Source of the DNA: Stutzerimonas stutzeri SDM-LAC
Lineage (GTDB): Bacteria; Pseudomonadota; Gammaproteobacteria; Pseudomonadales; Pseudomonadaceae
Direction: 5' to 3'
Assembly: GCF_000235745.1 (NCBI RefSeq)
Contig: NZ_AGSX01000043.1
Location: 145,517 to 209,516, forward strand
Length of the DNA: 64,000 nt
Shown: piece after piece, positions 37,832 to 46,598 of the stretch
Numbering within the stretch: the stretch's first letter is position 1
Layout of the letters: every line of letters begins with the position of its first letter
Notes under the pieces: generated by a model
What the model saw: the letters and a program-made list of their open reading frames with translations, nothing else
Database searches by the model: none
What the model was told of the DNA's origin: nothing
Made by a program: the position numbers and the translations under genes

Positions 37832-39249
37832 AGCTGATGGAACTCGCCCATGCCGGTCGTTCGCCGACATTGCCGCTGACGCTGGCATTGCCCACTGGCG
37901 AATTGACGGTGCAACAGTGGCTGCGCGTACTGCCAGGGCAGCGTTATGTCGGCAAGGCGCAGTGGCAAGGCCGCGACGTGTTGGCCAAGCTGCTGGTCGG
38001 AACCAGGGCCGAGCGGCATTTCCAGCGCGAGCGGCGCGGCGCCCGATTGTTGAAGGAACAGGGCATAACTACGCCTGCGCTACTCGTCGAAAGTTTGGCG
38101 GAGGGACAGGGCGGTTGGCTTTTGTTCGACTACCTGGCCGGTGCCGAAAGTCTGGAGCAGGCATGGCGCGCGGTGAAGTGGCAACCCATGCTATCCGATG
38201 AGCAGCAGGACGTGTTGGGCGCGGCGCTTGGCGCTATTGCACAATTGCATGGCAAGGGGCTGTGGCAGAGCGATCTGCATCTGGATAATCTGCTGCGCCA
38301 TGAGGGAAAGCTGCATCTCATCGACGGTGGCGGTGTGCAGGCGCAAACACCGGGCCAGCCGCTTGATCGCGACAAGGTGTTGGCGAACCTCGGTGTGTTC
38401 TTCGCCCAGTTGCCTGCCAGCCTGGAGCGTCATATCGAGGAATTGCTCGTGCATTACCTGTTGGTCAATGGCGAGCATGCGCTTCCCCTGGAGGCCCTGC
38501 TACGGGAGATTGCCAGCGTGCGGCGCTGGCGGCTGCGCGACTACCTTGGCAAGCTTGGGCGTGATTGCTCTTTGTTCAGCGTGAGCCGCCGTTCCAGTCA
38601 GCTGCGTATCGTACGCCGCGAGGATGAGCCCGTACTACATGAGTTGCTGGCGGCACCGGATGTGGCTGTCGAAGCGGGGCGCGCGTTGAAGCTGGGCGGT
38701 AGTTCGACAGTCGCTTTGGTCGAGCAGGGTGGCCGGCAGCTAGTGGTCAAGCGCTACAACATCAAGGGCCTTGGACACTGGCTACGACGTTGCTGGCGCC
38801 CGAGCCGTGCCTGGCACAGCTGGGTTGAAGGTAATCGCTTGGCGTTTCTCGATATTGCTACGCCGCGCCCGCTGGCAACGTTGGAGTTGCGTTGGCTGGG
38901 ACTGCGCCAACGCAGCTATCTGGTTACCGAGTACGGCGCGGGTGAGGATATCGTTACTCATTTCCGGCCATATCTATCCAGCTCACCGCCTGAAGCCGAA
39001 CTGTTGGCGCTGGATCGACTTTTCGCGTCATTGCTGCACGAGCGTATCAGCCATGGCGACATGAAGGGCACCAATCTTTTGTGGGAGCAGGGCCGCTGGT
39101 CGCTCATCGACCTCGATGCGGTTCAGCAGCACGGCAGCGATGCCAGCTTCGCCCGTGCCTACGCCAAGGATCGTGCAAGATTCCTGCGTAACTGGCCGAC
39201 CGACTCGGCGCTCCATCGCCTGCTTAACGAGCGCCTGCCACGACTCTGA
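37828..39249 (+). CDS. Tandem double kinase-fold protein of the LPS core operon (PA5006-like)
   Basis: A 473-residue protein made of two kinase-fold halves. The first half has DVLAKLLVG, loop LWQSDLHLDNLLR and LIDGGG. The second half has QLVVKRYN, loop ISHGDMKGTNLLW and LIDLDAV. Both halves keep the catalytic and metal aspartates, so both may be active. The substrate is probably an inner-core sugar or phosphate, inferred from the operon. It overlaps the preceding gene by four bases. P. aeruginosa has a long kinase-like gene at the same position (PA5006). Confidence 0.8.
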   Translation: MKLMELAHAGRSPTLPLTLALPTGELTVQQWLRVLPGQRYVGKAQWQGRDVLAKLLVGTRAERHFQRERRGARLLKEQGITTPALLVESLAEGQGGWLLFDYLAGAESLEQAWRAVKWQPMLSDEQQDVLGAALGAIAQLHGKGLWQSDLHLDNLLRHEGKLHLIDGGGVQAQTPGQPLDRDKVLANLGVFFAQLPASLERHIEELLVHYLLVNGEHALPLEALLREIASVRRWRLRDYLGKLGRDCSLFSVSRRSSQLRIVRREDEPVLHELLAAPDVAVEAGRALKLGGSSTVALVEQGGRQLVVKRYNIKGLGHWLRRCWRPSRAWHSWVEGNRLAFLDIATPRPLATLELRWLGLRQRSYLVTEYGAGEDIVTHFRPYLSSSPPEAELLALDRLFASLLHERISHGDMKGTNLLWEQGRWSLIDLDAVQQHGSDASFARAYAKDRARFLRNWPTDSALHRLLNERLPRL

Positions 39250-39330
39250 CTGTTCGTTGCACAAGCCTGCGGTTCGTAGCCTGCGTGAAGTTTCGCTCTA
39301 TGTCGTGTACGTCCCCCGCGGCGGTGTCGG

Positions 39331-39336
39331 TATAAT
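39331..39336 (+). promoter_or_regulatory. Candidate -10 box of an internal promoter for the carbamoyltransferase
   Basis: A perfect TATAAT at 39331-39336 sits in the 174-base gap before the carbamoyltransferase gene. No good -35 lies 16-18 bases upstream, so an activator or extended contacts would be needed. It would start a second transcription unit within the core locus. Confidence 0.45.
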
Positions 39337-39423
39337 TGCGCCCTTTATCAGTGATCGCATACAGCGGTCGTGTCCGATATTCCGTGATAGCCTTGCGCTA
39401 TTACCTGTTCCAGAGGCCTTCCT

Positions 39424-41178
39424 GTGGCATTGACGATTCTCGGCCTTTCCGGCGCCCTCAGTCATGATCCTTCCGCCGCTCTGTACATCGACGGCAAACT
39501 GATCGCAGCCGTCGAAGAAGAGCGTTTCGTGCGCGACAAGCATGCCAAGAATCGCATGCCCTACGAGTCGGCCAAGTTCTGTCTGGAGCAGGCCGGCATC
39601 AAGCCGTCCGACGTCGACGTGGTGGCGATTCCTTTCGCGCCCATCAGCATCTTCGAGAAGGCCCGCTGGCACTACGCCAAGCGCTACTGGTACGCGCCGG
39701 ATCGCGCGCTAGATGCCATTCTCATGGGCAACCGTCGCTACCACCGTTACAAGAAGCGCATCCAGTGGTGCCTGCAGCAGCTCGGCTTCGACCTGAAGAA
39801 GGTCAAGCTGCAGCCGGTCGAGCATCATCTGGCCCACGCCTCCAGTGCCTACCATTGCTCCGGTTTCACCGAGAAGACCGCCATCCTCGGTATCGACGGC
39901 AAGGGCGAATACGCCACCACATTCTTCGGCTGGGGCGAGAACGGCAAGATCCACAAAATCAAGGAATTCTACGATCCGGATTCGCTGGGCGGCCTGTATG
40001 GTGCGGTTACCGAGTACCTCGGCTTCGAGATGCTCGACGGCGAGTTCAAGGTCATGGGCATGGCACCTTACGGTGATGCCGCCAAGTACGACTTTTCTCG
40101 TTTGGCGAAATTCGAGAACGGCGAGCTGACCATCAACACCGATTACGCCAACGTTATCGGCTTCCGTCGCTACAAGGAAAACGGCAAGGGCTACTACTTT
40201 TCGCCCAAGCTGATCGACTGGCTCGGCCCCAAGCGCGAAGGCGACATCGCCGACGATCCCTACATCCATTACGCCGCCAGCATGCAGGCGCTATTCGAGA
40301 AGCTGGCGCTGGAGATGATGGACTACTACCTGGGCGACATCATCCGCCAGACCGGCAAGATCGCCTTCGCCGGCGGCTGCGCGCTGAACGTCAAGCTCAA
40401 CCAGAAGATCATCGCCCGCCCCGAGGTAAAGGAACTGTTCGTCCAGCCCGCGTCCGGTGATGCTGGCACCGCGGTCGGCGCTGCCGCCTACGTCTCGCAT
40501 CAGCGCGGCGTGCCGGTGGAGAAGATGGAGCATGTTTATCTCGGCCCGTCCTATTCCAACGAGGACGTGATTGCCGCCTGCGCCCGCCACCCTAGCCAGC
40601 CGGTGTGGCAGAAGATCGGCGACGTGCCCGAGCGTATCGCCAAGATCATGGTCGATGGCAACCCGGTAGCCTGGTTCCAGGGGCGTATGGAATTCGGTCC
40701 GCGCGCCCTGGGTGGGCGTTCCATCATCGGCTGTCCGAGCATTCCGGGCGTGGCCGACCGCATCAACGAACAGATCAAGTTCCGCGAACGCTGGCGCCCG
40801 TTCTGCCCGTCCATGCTTGATACCGTAGCCGAGCAGATGCTCAAGGTCGACCATCCCAGTCCGTTCATGACCTTCACCTTCGAAGTCAACGACGAGTGGA
40901 AGGAGCGTGTCAGCGAAGTCGTCCACGAAGATGGTACTTCCCGCGCCCAGGTACTCAAGCGCGAATACAACCCGCGCTGGTACGACCTGATGCTGGAGCT
41001 GGAGAAGCTCACCGGCAACGGCGTCTCGCTTAATACTTCACTCAACCGCCGCGGTGAGCCGATGATCTGCTCGCCGACCGATGCGCTGAATATGTTCTAC
41101 GGGTCGGATCTGCAGTATCTGATCATGGAAGATGTTCTGGTGGTGAAGGACGAGAAGAGCGGGTATGACGTCCTCTGA
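39424..41178 (+). CDS. Carbamoyltransferase of the LPS core (NodU/CmcH family)
   Basis: A 584-residue O-carbamoyltransferase; in pseudomonads the homologue at this place (PA5005) carbamoylates heptose II of the core. The N-terminal ASKHA-like domain contains VEHHLAHASSAYHCSGF, with the metal-binding histidines near residue 132, and GIDGKGEYATTF. The C-terminal YrdC-like-associated domain contains GRMEFGPRALGGRSIIGCPS. It starts with GTG behind AGAGG, and its last bases overlap the next glycosyltransferase start by 14 bases. Confidence 0.92.
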   Translation: MALTILGLSGALSHDPSAALYIDGKLIAAVEEERFVRDKHAKNRMPYESAKFCLEQAGIKPSDVDVVAIPFAPISIFEKARWHYAKRYWYAPDRALDAILMGNRRYHRYKKRIQWCLQQLGFDLKKVKLQPVEHHLAHASSAYHCSGFTEKTAILGIDGKGEYATTFFGWGENGKIHKIKEFYDPDSLGGLYGAVTEYLGFEMLDGEFKVMGMAPYGDAAKYDFSRLAKFENGELTINTDYANVIGFRRYKENGKGYYFSPKLIDWLGPKREGDIADDPYIHYAASMQALFEKLALEMMDYYLGDIIRQTGKIAFAGGCALNVKLNQKIIARPEVKELFVQPASGDAGTAVGAAAYVSHQRGVPVEKMEHVYLGPSYSNEDVIAACARHPSQPVWQKIGDVPERIAKIMVDGNPVAWFQGRMEFGPRALGGRSIIGCPSIPGVADRINEQIKFRERWRPFCPSMLDTVAEQMLKVDHPSPFMTFTFEVNDEWKERVSEVVHEDGTSRAQVLKREYNPRWYDLMLELEKLTGNGVSLNTSLNRRGEPMICSPTDALNMFYGSDLQYLIMEDVLVVKDEKSGYDVL

Positions 41179-42085
41179 AGTGCTGATTAGCGTCGTTATT
41201 CCGGCTTACAACTACGCACAGTCTCTGCCGCGTGCAGTGGAGTCGGTGCTGGCGCAGCTGGATGAAGCCTTTGCTGAACTGATCGTCATCGATGATGGTT
41301 CGAGCGACAACACGCCGCAGGTAATCGAAACGTTTTTAGCCCGCCAGCCAGCGCGGTTCCGGACGTTGCGCAAGGATAACGGTGGGGCGGCGTCGGCACG
41401 CAATAGAGGCATCTGCGAAGCCAGGGGGGATTATCTGGTTTTTCTTGATGCTGATGACGAGATGGTCCCAGGGGCGTTGGCAGCACTGGTGCAGCACATC
41501 GAGCAGCACCCCGAGACGCGTATGGTAATCGGCGGCCACGATGCGGTTTTGAGCGATGGCAAGCACCGCTCATATACCCCTCCCGCTTTACCGGAGTCGC
41601 GTCTGGACAGGCTGCGCGGATACCTGCTGGACAAGCGGATTGCGTTGTCCAACGGAGCCTGCGCCATGCATCGTGAGGTTTTTTCGCGAGGCAACTACCC
41701 AGAGCAGTTTCGCAGTGCGGAAGATATTCCAGTGTTCAGTCAGGTGCTGGCCTTTTACCCGTGTACCGTGCTCGCTCAGCCGCTGGCAGTGATTCACAAA
41801 CATGACGACAGTTTGCGTCATCAGTTCATCCACGCAAAAGCGGGCGGGCTGGCCTTGGTTGATGAAGTATTTTCGCCGCTCAGGTTGGATGAAGAATTTC
41901 AAATATTGAAAAAGGAATTTGCTGTGCAGCGATGCCTTTCATTGTTTCGCAGCGCTTATTTGGCAGGTGATGCTGGTGCTGCCAAGGAGTACTTCCGTAT
42001 GGCGTTACGGTATGACCGACGCGTACTGTTGAATGTTTCATATGCGCGCAAGGCGCTGCGATTGTGGTTGGGCAGTTGGCAATGA
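41165..42085 (+). CDS. Family 2 glycosyltransferase
   Basis: A 306-residue GT-A fold transferase. VVIPAYNYAQSLPRAVESVL opens the nucleotide-binding domain, VIDDGSSDNT binds the base, and FLDADDEM is the DxD metal site. Its donor and acceptor sugars cannot be read from sequence; the outer core is likely from context. It overlaps the carbamoyltransferase gene by 14 bases and the next gene by four. Codon choice becomes visibly less GC-biased toward its 3' end. Confidence 0.88.
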   Translation: MTSSEVLISVVIPAYNYAQSLPRAVESVLAQLDEAFAELIVIDDGSSDNTPQVIETFLARQPARFRTLRKDNGGAASARNRGICEARGDYLVFLDADDEMVPGALAALVQHIEQHPETRMVIGGHDAVLSDGKHRSYTPPALPESRLDRLRGYLLDKRIALSNGACAMHREVFSRGNYPEQFRSAEDIPVFSQVLAFYPCTVLAQPLAVIHKHDDSLRHQFIHAKAGGLALVDEVFSPLRLDEEFQILKKEFAVQRCLSLFRSAYLAGDAGAAKEYFRMALRYDRRVLLNVSYARKALRLWLGSWQ

Positions 42086-43227
42086 CTCGTAAGATCAAAG
42101 TTTTACAGCTGCAGAATCGCTATAACGTCAATGCCTCGGATCTTGCCGAGCAGGTAATTCAAGGGTTACCAACGCAGAACTACGAAGTGACTACTGCCTT
42201 TCTGCGTGGCCGACCAGGGCCTCGCGAGCCTGAGAGTCGGGCGGTACGCTCGGTGTACTTCGACTTGAGTAGCGCCTCGACCAAGGGGCTGCGTCTTAAA
42301 GCACTCTGGCTGCTTTACAAGCATTGTCGTGCTCAAGGCTACGATGCGGTCATTGCCCATCGCTTCAAGCCTATAAACATGATGATGCTGCTAAATCTCT
42401 GCTTGCGCATACCAGCCTGTATCGGCGTCTTGCATGGCCTTGGCGAGTATGATCGCCCTTATCGCCGCTGGGAAAGCCGCGCCTTGATCAGCAAGGCCTG
42501 GCGAATGGTGGGGGTTTCCCGTGCTGTTTGCGATGATTTGATCAACAGCGGTGCAGGTTTCACACCATGTAACGTTCGCCAGATTAACAACGCTATCGAT
42601 ATTTCTCGTGCCGAACGCTTGCAACATCCCAAGCCGCAGGCGCGGCAGCTACTGGGCCTGCCACAGGATGCGTTTATTATCGGAACCATCGGACGATTGG
42701 TTCCGGTCAAAGGACATCTCCAATTGCTGGAGGCGTTCAGCGAGATAAAGGATGACTTCCCTCAAGCACTACTGGCTATTATTGGTGATGGGCGCTTACG
42801 CCAGGAAATGGAAGCGATAATCCAGGCCCGCCGATTGGAGGGGAGGGTGCGATTGCTGGGTGCGAGGGACGATGCCCTGCAATATGTCAGAGCCTTTGAT
42901 GTCTTCGTGATGTCATCTCTCAGTGAAGGCTTGCCTCTGGCATTGCTCGAGGGGATGAGTGCCTGCTTGCCGGTAGTTGGTTCGGATATCGATAGCATGC
43001 GGCCAATTCTGGAAGACAGTGGTGGGCGTATGTATCCCGTGGGCCAGCCGCTGATATTGGCGGAGCGACTGAGGGAGGTTATTTCGCTGACACCTCAGGA
43101 ACGTGAGAAAGAGGGGAAAAGATCATACGAATACCTTTGCCGGGCGCATGCTATTGAGGATTTTCGCAAGCAGTACCGAGATTTGCTCGAAGAAATGCTG
43201 AGTAAAGGATCGCGAAATCATGCGTAA
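42082..43227 (+). CDS. Family 4 glycosyltransferase
   Basis: A 381-residue GT-B fold transferase. GTIGRLVPVKGHLQLLEAF is the start of the C-terminal donor domain, and SSLSEGLPLALLEGMSACLP carries the EX7E glutamates of GT4 retaining enzymes. ATG 42082 overlaps the previous stop (ATGA) and is preferred to an ATG 18 bases upstream. Likely adds an outer-core sugar. It may correspond to WapH by position, but the similarity cannot be checked here. Confidence 0.88.
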   Translation: MTRKIKVLQLQNRYNVNASDLAEQVIQGLPTQNYEVTTAFLRGRPGPREPESRAVRSVYFDLSSASTKGLRLKALWLLYKHCRAQGYDAVIAHRFKPINMMMLLNLCLRIPACIGVLHGLGEYDRPYRRWESRALISKAWRMVGVSRAVCDDLINSGAGFTPCNVRQINNAIDISRAERLQHPKPQARQLLGLPQDAFIIGTIGRLVPVKGHLQLLEAFSEIKDDFPQALLAIIGDGRLRQEMEAIIQARRLEGRVRLLGARDDALQYVRAFDVFVMSSLSEGLPLALLEGMSACLPVVGSDIDSMRPILEDSGGRMYPVGQPLILAERLREVISLTPQEREKEGKRSYEYLCRAHAIEDFRKQYRDLLEEMLSKGSRNHA

Positions 43228-44080
43228 TCTCCCGCTCGTAACGGTGATTATTGCCTCGTATAACCACGGGACTTACATCGAAGAAAGTATTCTGAGCGTT
43301 CTGCAGCAGACGTATCCAAATATTGAACTGTTGGTCGTGGATGATGGCTCGAAGGATGATAGCGTCGAGCGTATTCAGCGCTTACAGGAGAGGTGCGAGT
43401 TTGATTTTCGTACTCAGCCCAATCAAGGCCTTGCCCGAACTCTGAACGATTGTATCGCTCGAGCTCAAGGGAACCTGATCGCGCCACTTGGCTCGGATGA
43501 TGTGATGTTGCCAGAGCGTATCGCCACGCAGGTGGCGTATATCCAAGACAAACCAGAGGTTGGGATCTGCGCGGGCAACATCCAAACGATCGATGCCCAA
43601 GGCAACATCATTCAAAAGCGCTGCCGAGACCGAGAATTTCGTCGGTTGGACTTCAACGCAATGTTCAATGCAACGGACGTCGGGCCACCTGCGCCGACGT
43701 TATTATTCCGACGCGAGGCGCTGGAGGCGGTGGGAGGGTTTGATCCGGAAATACGTTTGGAAGATTTGCAGGTTGAGTTGAAGATTACCCACGCAGGATT
43801 CTTTATCGATGTATTAAGCGACGTCTTGGCAAAATACCGAGTCCATGGCGCCAATACATACAAGAATCGACGATTCATGGTAGAGCAGGTGATGGCGACC
43901 TATGCCTGTTTTCGAGATCATCCCGACTATCCAAGCGCCTGTGCCAAATTTACGAACTCTATGCTGCTCAAGTGTGCTAGTGACGACAAGGCACTGGCGC
44001 GGGAATTGCTGCGGAAATTGCCGCCACGTTACTGGGATATGAAAACGCTACGTGGGTTAGGGCGTTTGCTTCTTAGTTGA
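43220..44080 (+). CDS. Family 2 glycosyltransferase, last gene of the rightward core operon
   Basis: A 286-residue GT-A protein with VIIASYNHGTYIEESILSVL, VVDDGSKDDS and the DxD-like APLGSDDVM motif. It overlaps the preceding gene by eight bases. Base composition is more AT-rich than the inner-core genes, in keeping with a variable outer-core or O-unit function acquired or exchanged by recombination. It ends convergently with the acetyltransferase remnant, overlapping its tail. Confidence 0.88.
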   Translation: MRNLPLVTVIIASYNHGTYIEESILSVLQQTYPNIELLVVDDGSKDDSVERIQRLQERCEFDFRTQPNQGLARTLNDCIARAQGNLIAPLGSDDVMLPERIATQVAYIQDKPEVGICAGNIQTIDAQGNIIQKRCRDREFRRLDFNAMFNATDVGPPAPTLLFRREALEAVGGFDPEIRLEDLQVELKITHAGFFIDVLSDVLAKYRVHGANTYKNRRFMVEQVMATYACFRDHPDYPSACAKFTNSMLLKCASDDKALARELLRKLPPRYWDMKTLRGLGRLLLS

Positions 44081-44667
44081 GCGCCCGGCGGAGCAAGCGG
44101 AATTTGCGCGCACAACGTCAGAGCAAAGTATGGCTGAAATCGCTCTGATCTCGTCTTCTGGCCAAGCCCCCCAAGCGGTTTCAAGCAGCGCTTGGCAGTG
44201 CTCTTCCGAAAACCGCCAGCGAATATGGCGAGCAGGATTGCCTGCTACTATTGAATAAGGCTCGACATCTCGGGGCACGATACTTCCACAGGCTACGACA
44301 GCACCGTCCCAATCGTTACACCGGAAGGAATGATGCAGCCAGAGCAGAGCCAGACATCACATCGCCTTTCGTGCCATTGTAGTTTGATATGTCTGCTGCT
44401 TCCTCAACGAATGCAGGAAAGGGAAAAGTACTGATCCAGTCCGTGCGATGGAGGCGGCCAAGGAATACCTGTACGTTGCTGGCAATAGAGCAGTAGGCGC
44501 CGATACGGAGAGTTGAGCCTCATGCCAGTCGTAGAATTCAGGCATTCCATAGGTGCCATTCCCTATTGTGTACTCCGGGTAGCGTTGGCGAAGCTTTTCT
44601 TGTGCTCTTTGTAACTTGGATGGCTTTCCGTTCTTGTTTTTTAAAAAAGCCTACGAAGAGTCTTCAT
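44057..44667 (-). pseudogene. Decayed hexapeptide-repeat acetyltransferase (CatB/WbbJ type)
   Basis: Conceptual repair gives a CatB-like acetyltransferase: MKTLRRLF, then YPEYTIGNGTYGMPEFYDWH, IGAYCSIASNVQVFLGRLHR, TDWISTFPFPAF, WLCSGCIIPSGVTIG, GAVVACGSIVPRDVEPYSIV and AGNPARHIRWRF. These pieces lie in different frames. Lesions are seen at a T6A6 run near 44640, near 44504, near 44360 (together with loss of about five residues after KGDV), and near 44310 where one base is missing. At least four lesions make it a pseudogene. Its original ATG (44667) overlaps the stop of the upstream ligase-kinase gene by four bases, so the two were once coupled. Confidence 0.87.
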
Positions 44668-46499
44668 GATGCACCGTTTTTTATTGTGCGAAGTCGCTGT
44701 TCCAGCTTCCGAGCGGCTGGTTGACCGCATTGGTCGGCATAGCCTGAAGTCAAGGCCGAAATGTGCTGCACGGTCAGCCATTGGCTATCTTCGCGATAAC
44801 GCAGCATGTGCGTGAGGTTTCGGCGGCGCTTCGAAGAAGAAAGTGCATGCTGGGAAATGATCATGTCGGCAACATCGATCAGGCCCAGGCTCCCGTCCGG
44901 CTGCTTCAACACATTGCCTAGGTGAAGTGAGCGAAAATAAATGCCTAATTGATGGAGCTGGCCAAGAAAGGCGCCAAATTGACGAATGTCCTGGTCGCGT
45001 TCCGTGTCTCCTAAGTTTCGCCAGTGATTACGCAGCGTATCGCCAGGAAGTGGACGGTAAATTATACCTTCTAATCTGGCTGACGGTATTCGGATGAAAC
45101 AGTCGATTGAGGGGACTGTAACGCCAAGCGATTGCAGCTGTTTAGCATTTTCTGCGAAGCGGCGCGACGGAGGAGACCAAAGTGCTGAAGAGACCATGCG
45201 CTTGCGTCGAAACAGCTTCAGGTAATTGCCGTCCGCCAGTTCTGCGACCTTCACTCCGTGACCATCTTCTTCAATGACACGGGCAGTTTGTAACAGCTCA
45301 TTGAGCTGGCCTCTGCTCAAGGTTCTGCTCCGTGGAGCTTCTTGCCGCAAGCTTATGGAAATTGCCGCGATCAATGAGAGAGGTATCCAGATGAGAAACC
45401 AGTTTTCATTAGGGCGTGAAAGAAAGTTGCTTCCTTCGGTAAGTCCCGCGGCCAGACCATAAACCACCAAGGCTGAAGCCAGCTGGAGACTGGCATGATG
45501 CTGTTGGGAAAGACAGCGAAAGAATGCTAGCAGGTACATCAATAGCCAAAGAGCAAGTCCTACTATTCCTAGTTCCAGAAGTACCGCTAACTGAACGTTG
45601 TGCGGATCTGTCAGAATAAATCCGAGTTCGGCTATATCGAAGCCGAACTCCGCACCATAGCCATGGCCGATCCAAAAATGGTCGGAGGCCTGCCGTATGG
45701 CGTCATTCCATAATTCAGGGCGGAAGGAAAGTCCTCTCTGGAGAAGTATTTCCGGCATCAGCACAACGCCTGAAATCACAGTGATGATCACTGCTGCTAC
45801 CAGATACAACGCACGCCGTCCGGCCAGCGCTACCATCCAGAGACTCGTCAAGGCCATCGCCATCAGAGGAGTGCGCGAGCCGGTTGCCAAAACAGCCGCC
45901 AGTAGCGGAATCGTGAAAATGATTGAAAACCAAGATGGACAGTTGCGATCCGTTAACCAAACCGCTACCCAGTAAGTACAGAAGAAACCAAACACATGGG
46001 AAGAGAGAAGAGGGTTGGACAAAGCCCCTGTGCCGATCATGCGATCGTGCTCAGCTCCGGTTAGGAACATGGCTAGACCGACCAAGGCTGCGAGCGAGGC
46101 CAGCATGGCAGCAATACGCAGTGCTCTCAGGAGTTGGCGCTGATCCTTAAGTACGATGATCGTGCAGGAAGCGAACATCATAAATACGTAAATCGGACGC
46201 TTCGCGAGCCCGCTTGGATCGTCTTCACTACTAGTCCAAGAGAGGCTCAGCAACAGCCAGGCTGCAAGAGCCAGAAAAGCCAATATGACTGGTTCGCGGA
46301 GCATAATCAGCCAGTAGCGTGGACGGACTATGAGAGCTATCAGCGCGGGTGCTGCCATCAAACCATAGTAGAGCTTGGTATACGCGCTGGTGTCACCCAG
46401 CCAGAACAAGCCAGTCAGAAGCGCAACGTAACCAACGATTAACCAGCGACGAGCGATGAAGTCGTCTAGATGGTGCGCAGAAGGAAATAGTCTCGTCAC
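44664..46499 (-). CDS. waaL: O-antigen ligase WaaL fused to a kinase-like domain
   Basis: A 611-residue two-part protein. Residues 1-390 are a polytopic O-antigen ligase with about 11-12 membrane segments, GSRTPLMAMA near residue 208 and DPHNVQLAVLLELGIVG near residue 300, the periplasmic loop histidine of WaaL enzymes. Residues about 395-611 are a cytoplasmic kinase-like domain (YLKLFRRKRM; LIDVADM) similar to the separate gene next to waaL in P. aeruginosa (PA4998). The catalytic loop reads IYFRSLHLGNVL, with Ser in place of the HRD Asp. The ligase joins O-polysaccharide to lipid A-core in the periplasm. The gene is divergent from msbA. Confidence 0.88.
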   Translation of the reverse strand: MTRLFPSAHHLDDFIARRWLIVGYVALLTGLFWLGDTSAYTKLYYGLMAAPALIALIVRPRYWLIMLREPVILAFLALAAWLLLSLSWTSSEDDPSGLAKRPIYVFMMFASCTIIVLKDQRQLLRALRIAAMLASLAALVGLAMFLTGAEHDRMIGTGALSNPLLSSHVFGFFCTYWVAVWLTDRNCPSWFSIIFTIPLLAAVLATGSRTPLMAMALTSLWMVALAGRRALYLVAAVIITVISGVVLMPEILLQRGLSFRPELWNDAIRQASDHFWIGHGYGAEFGFDIAELGFILTDPHNVQLAVLLELGIVGLALWLLMYLLAFFRCLSQQHHASLQLASALVVYGLAAGLTEGSNFLSRPNENWFLIWIPLSLIAAISISLRQEAPRSRTLSRGQLNELLQTARVIEEDGHGVKVAELADGNYLKLFRRKRMVSSALWSPPSRRFAENAKQLQSLGVTVPSIDCFIRIPSARLEGIIYRPLPGDTLRNHWRNLGDTERDQDIRQFGAFLGQLHQLGIYFRSLHLGNVLKQPDGSLGLIDVADMIISQHALSSSKRRRNLTHMLRYREDSQWLTVQHISALTSGYADQCGQPAARKLEQRLRTIKNGAS

Positions 46500-46598
46500 A
46501 GTAAAGTCATTCGGCTATTGCTACGGAGCCGGCATGGTAAAGCAATAGCGCGAGGAGAGGCAGCTGCAGCTGTATGGTAATCTCTCTCCCTATTCCAG

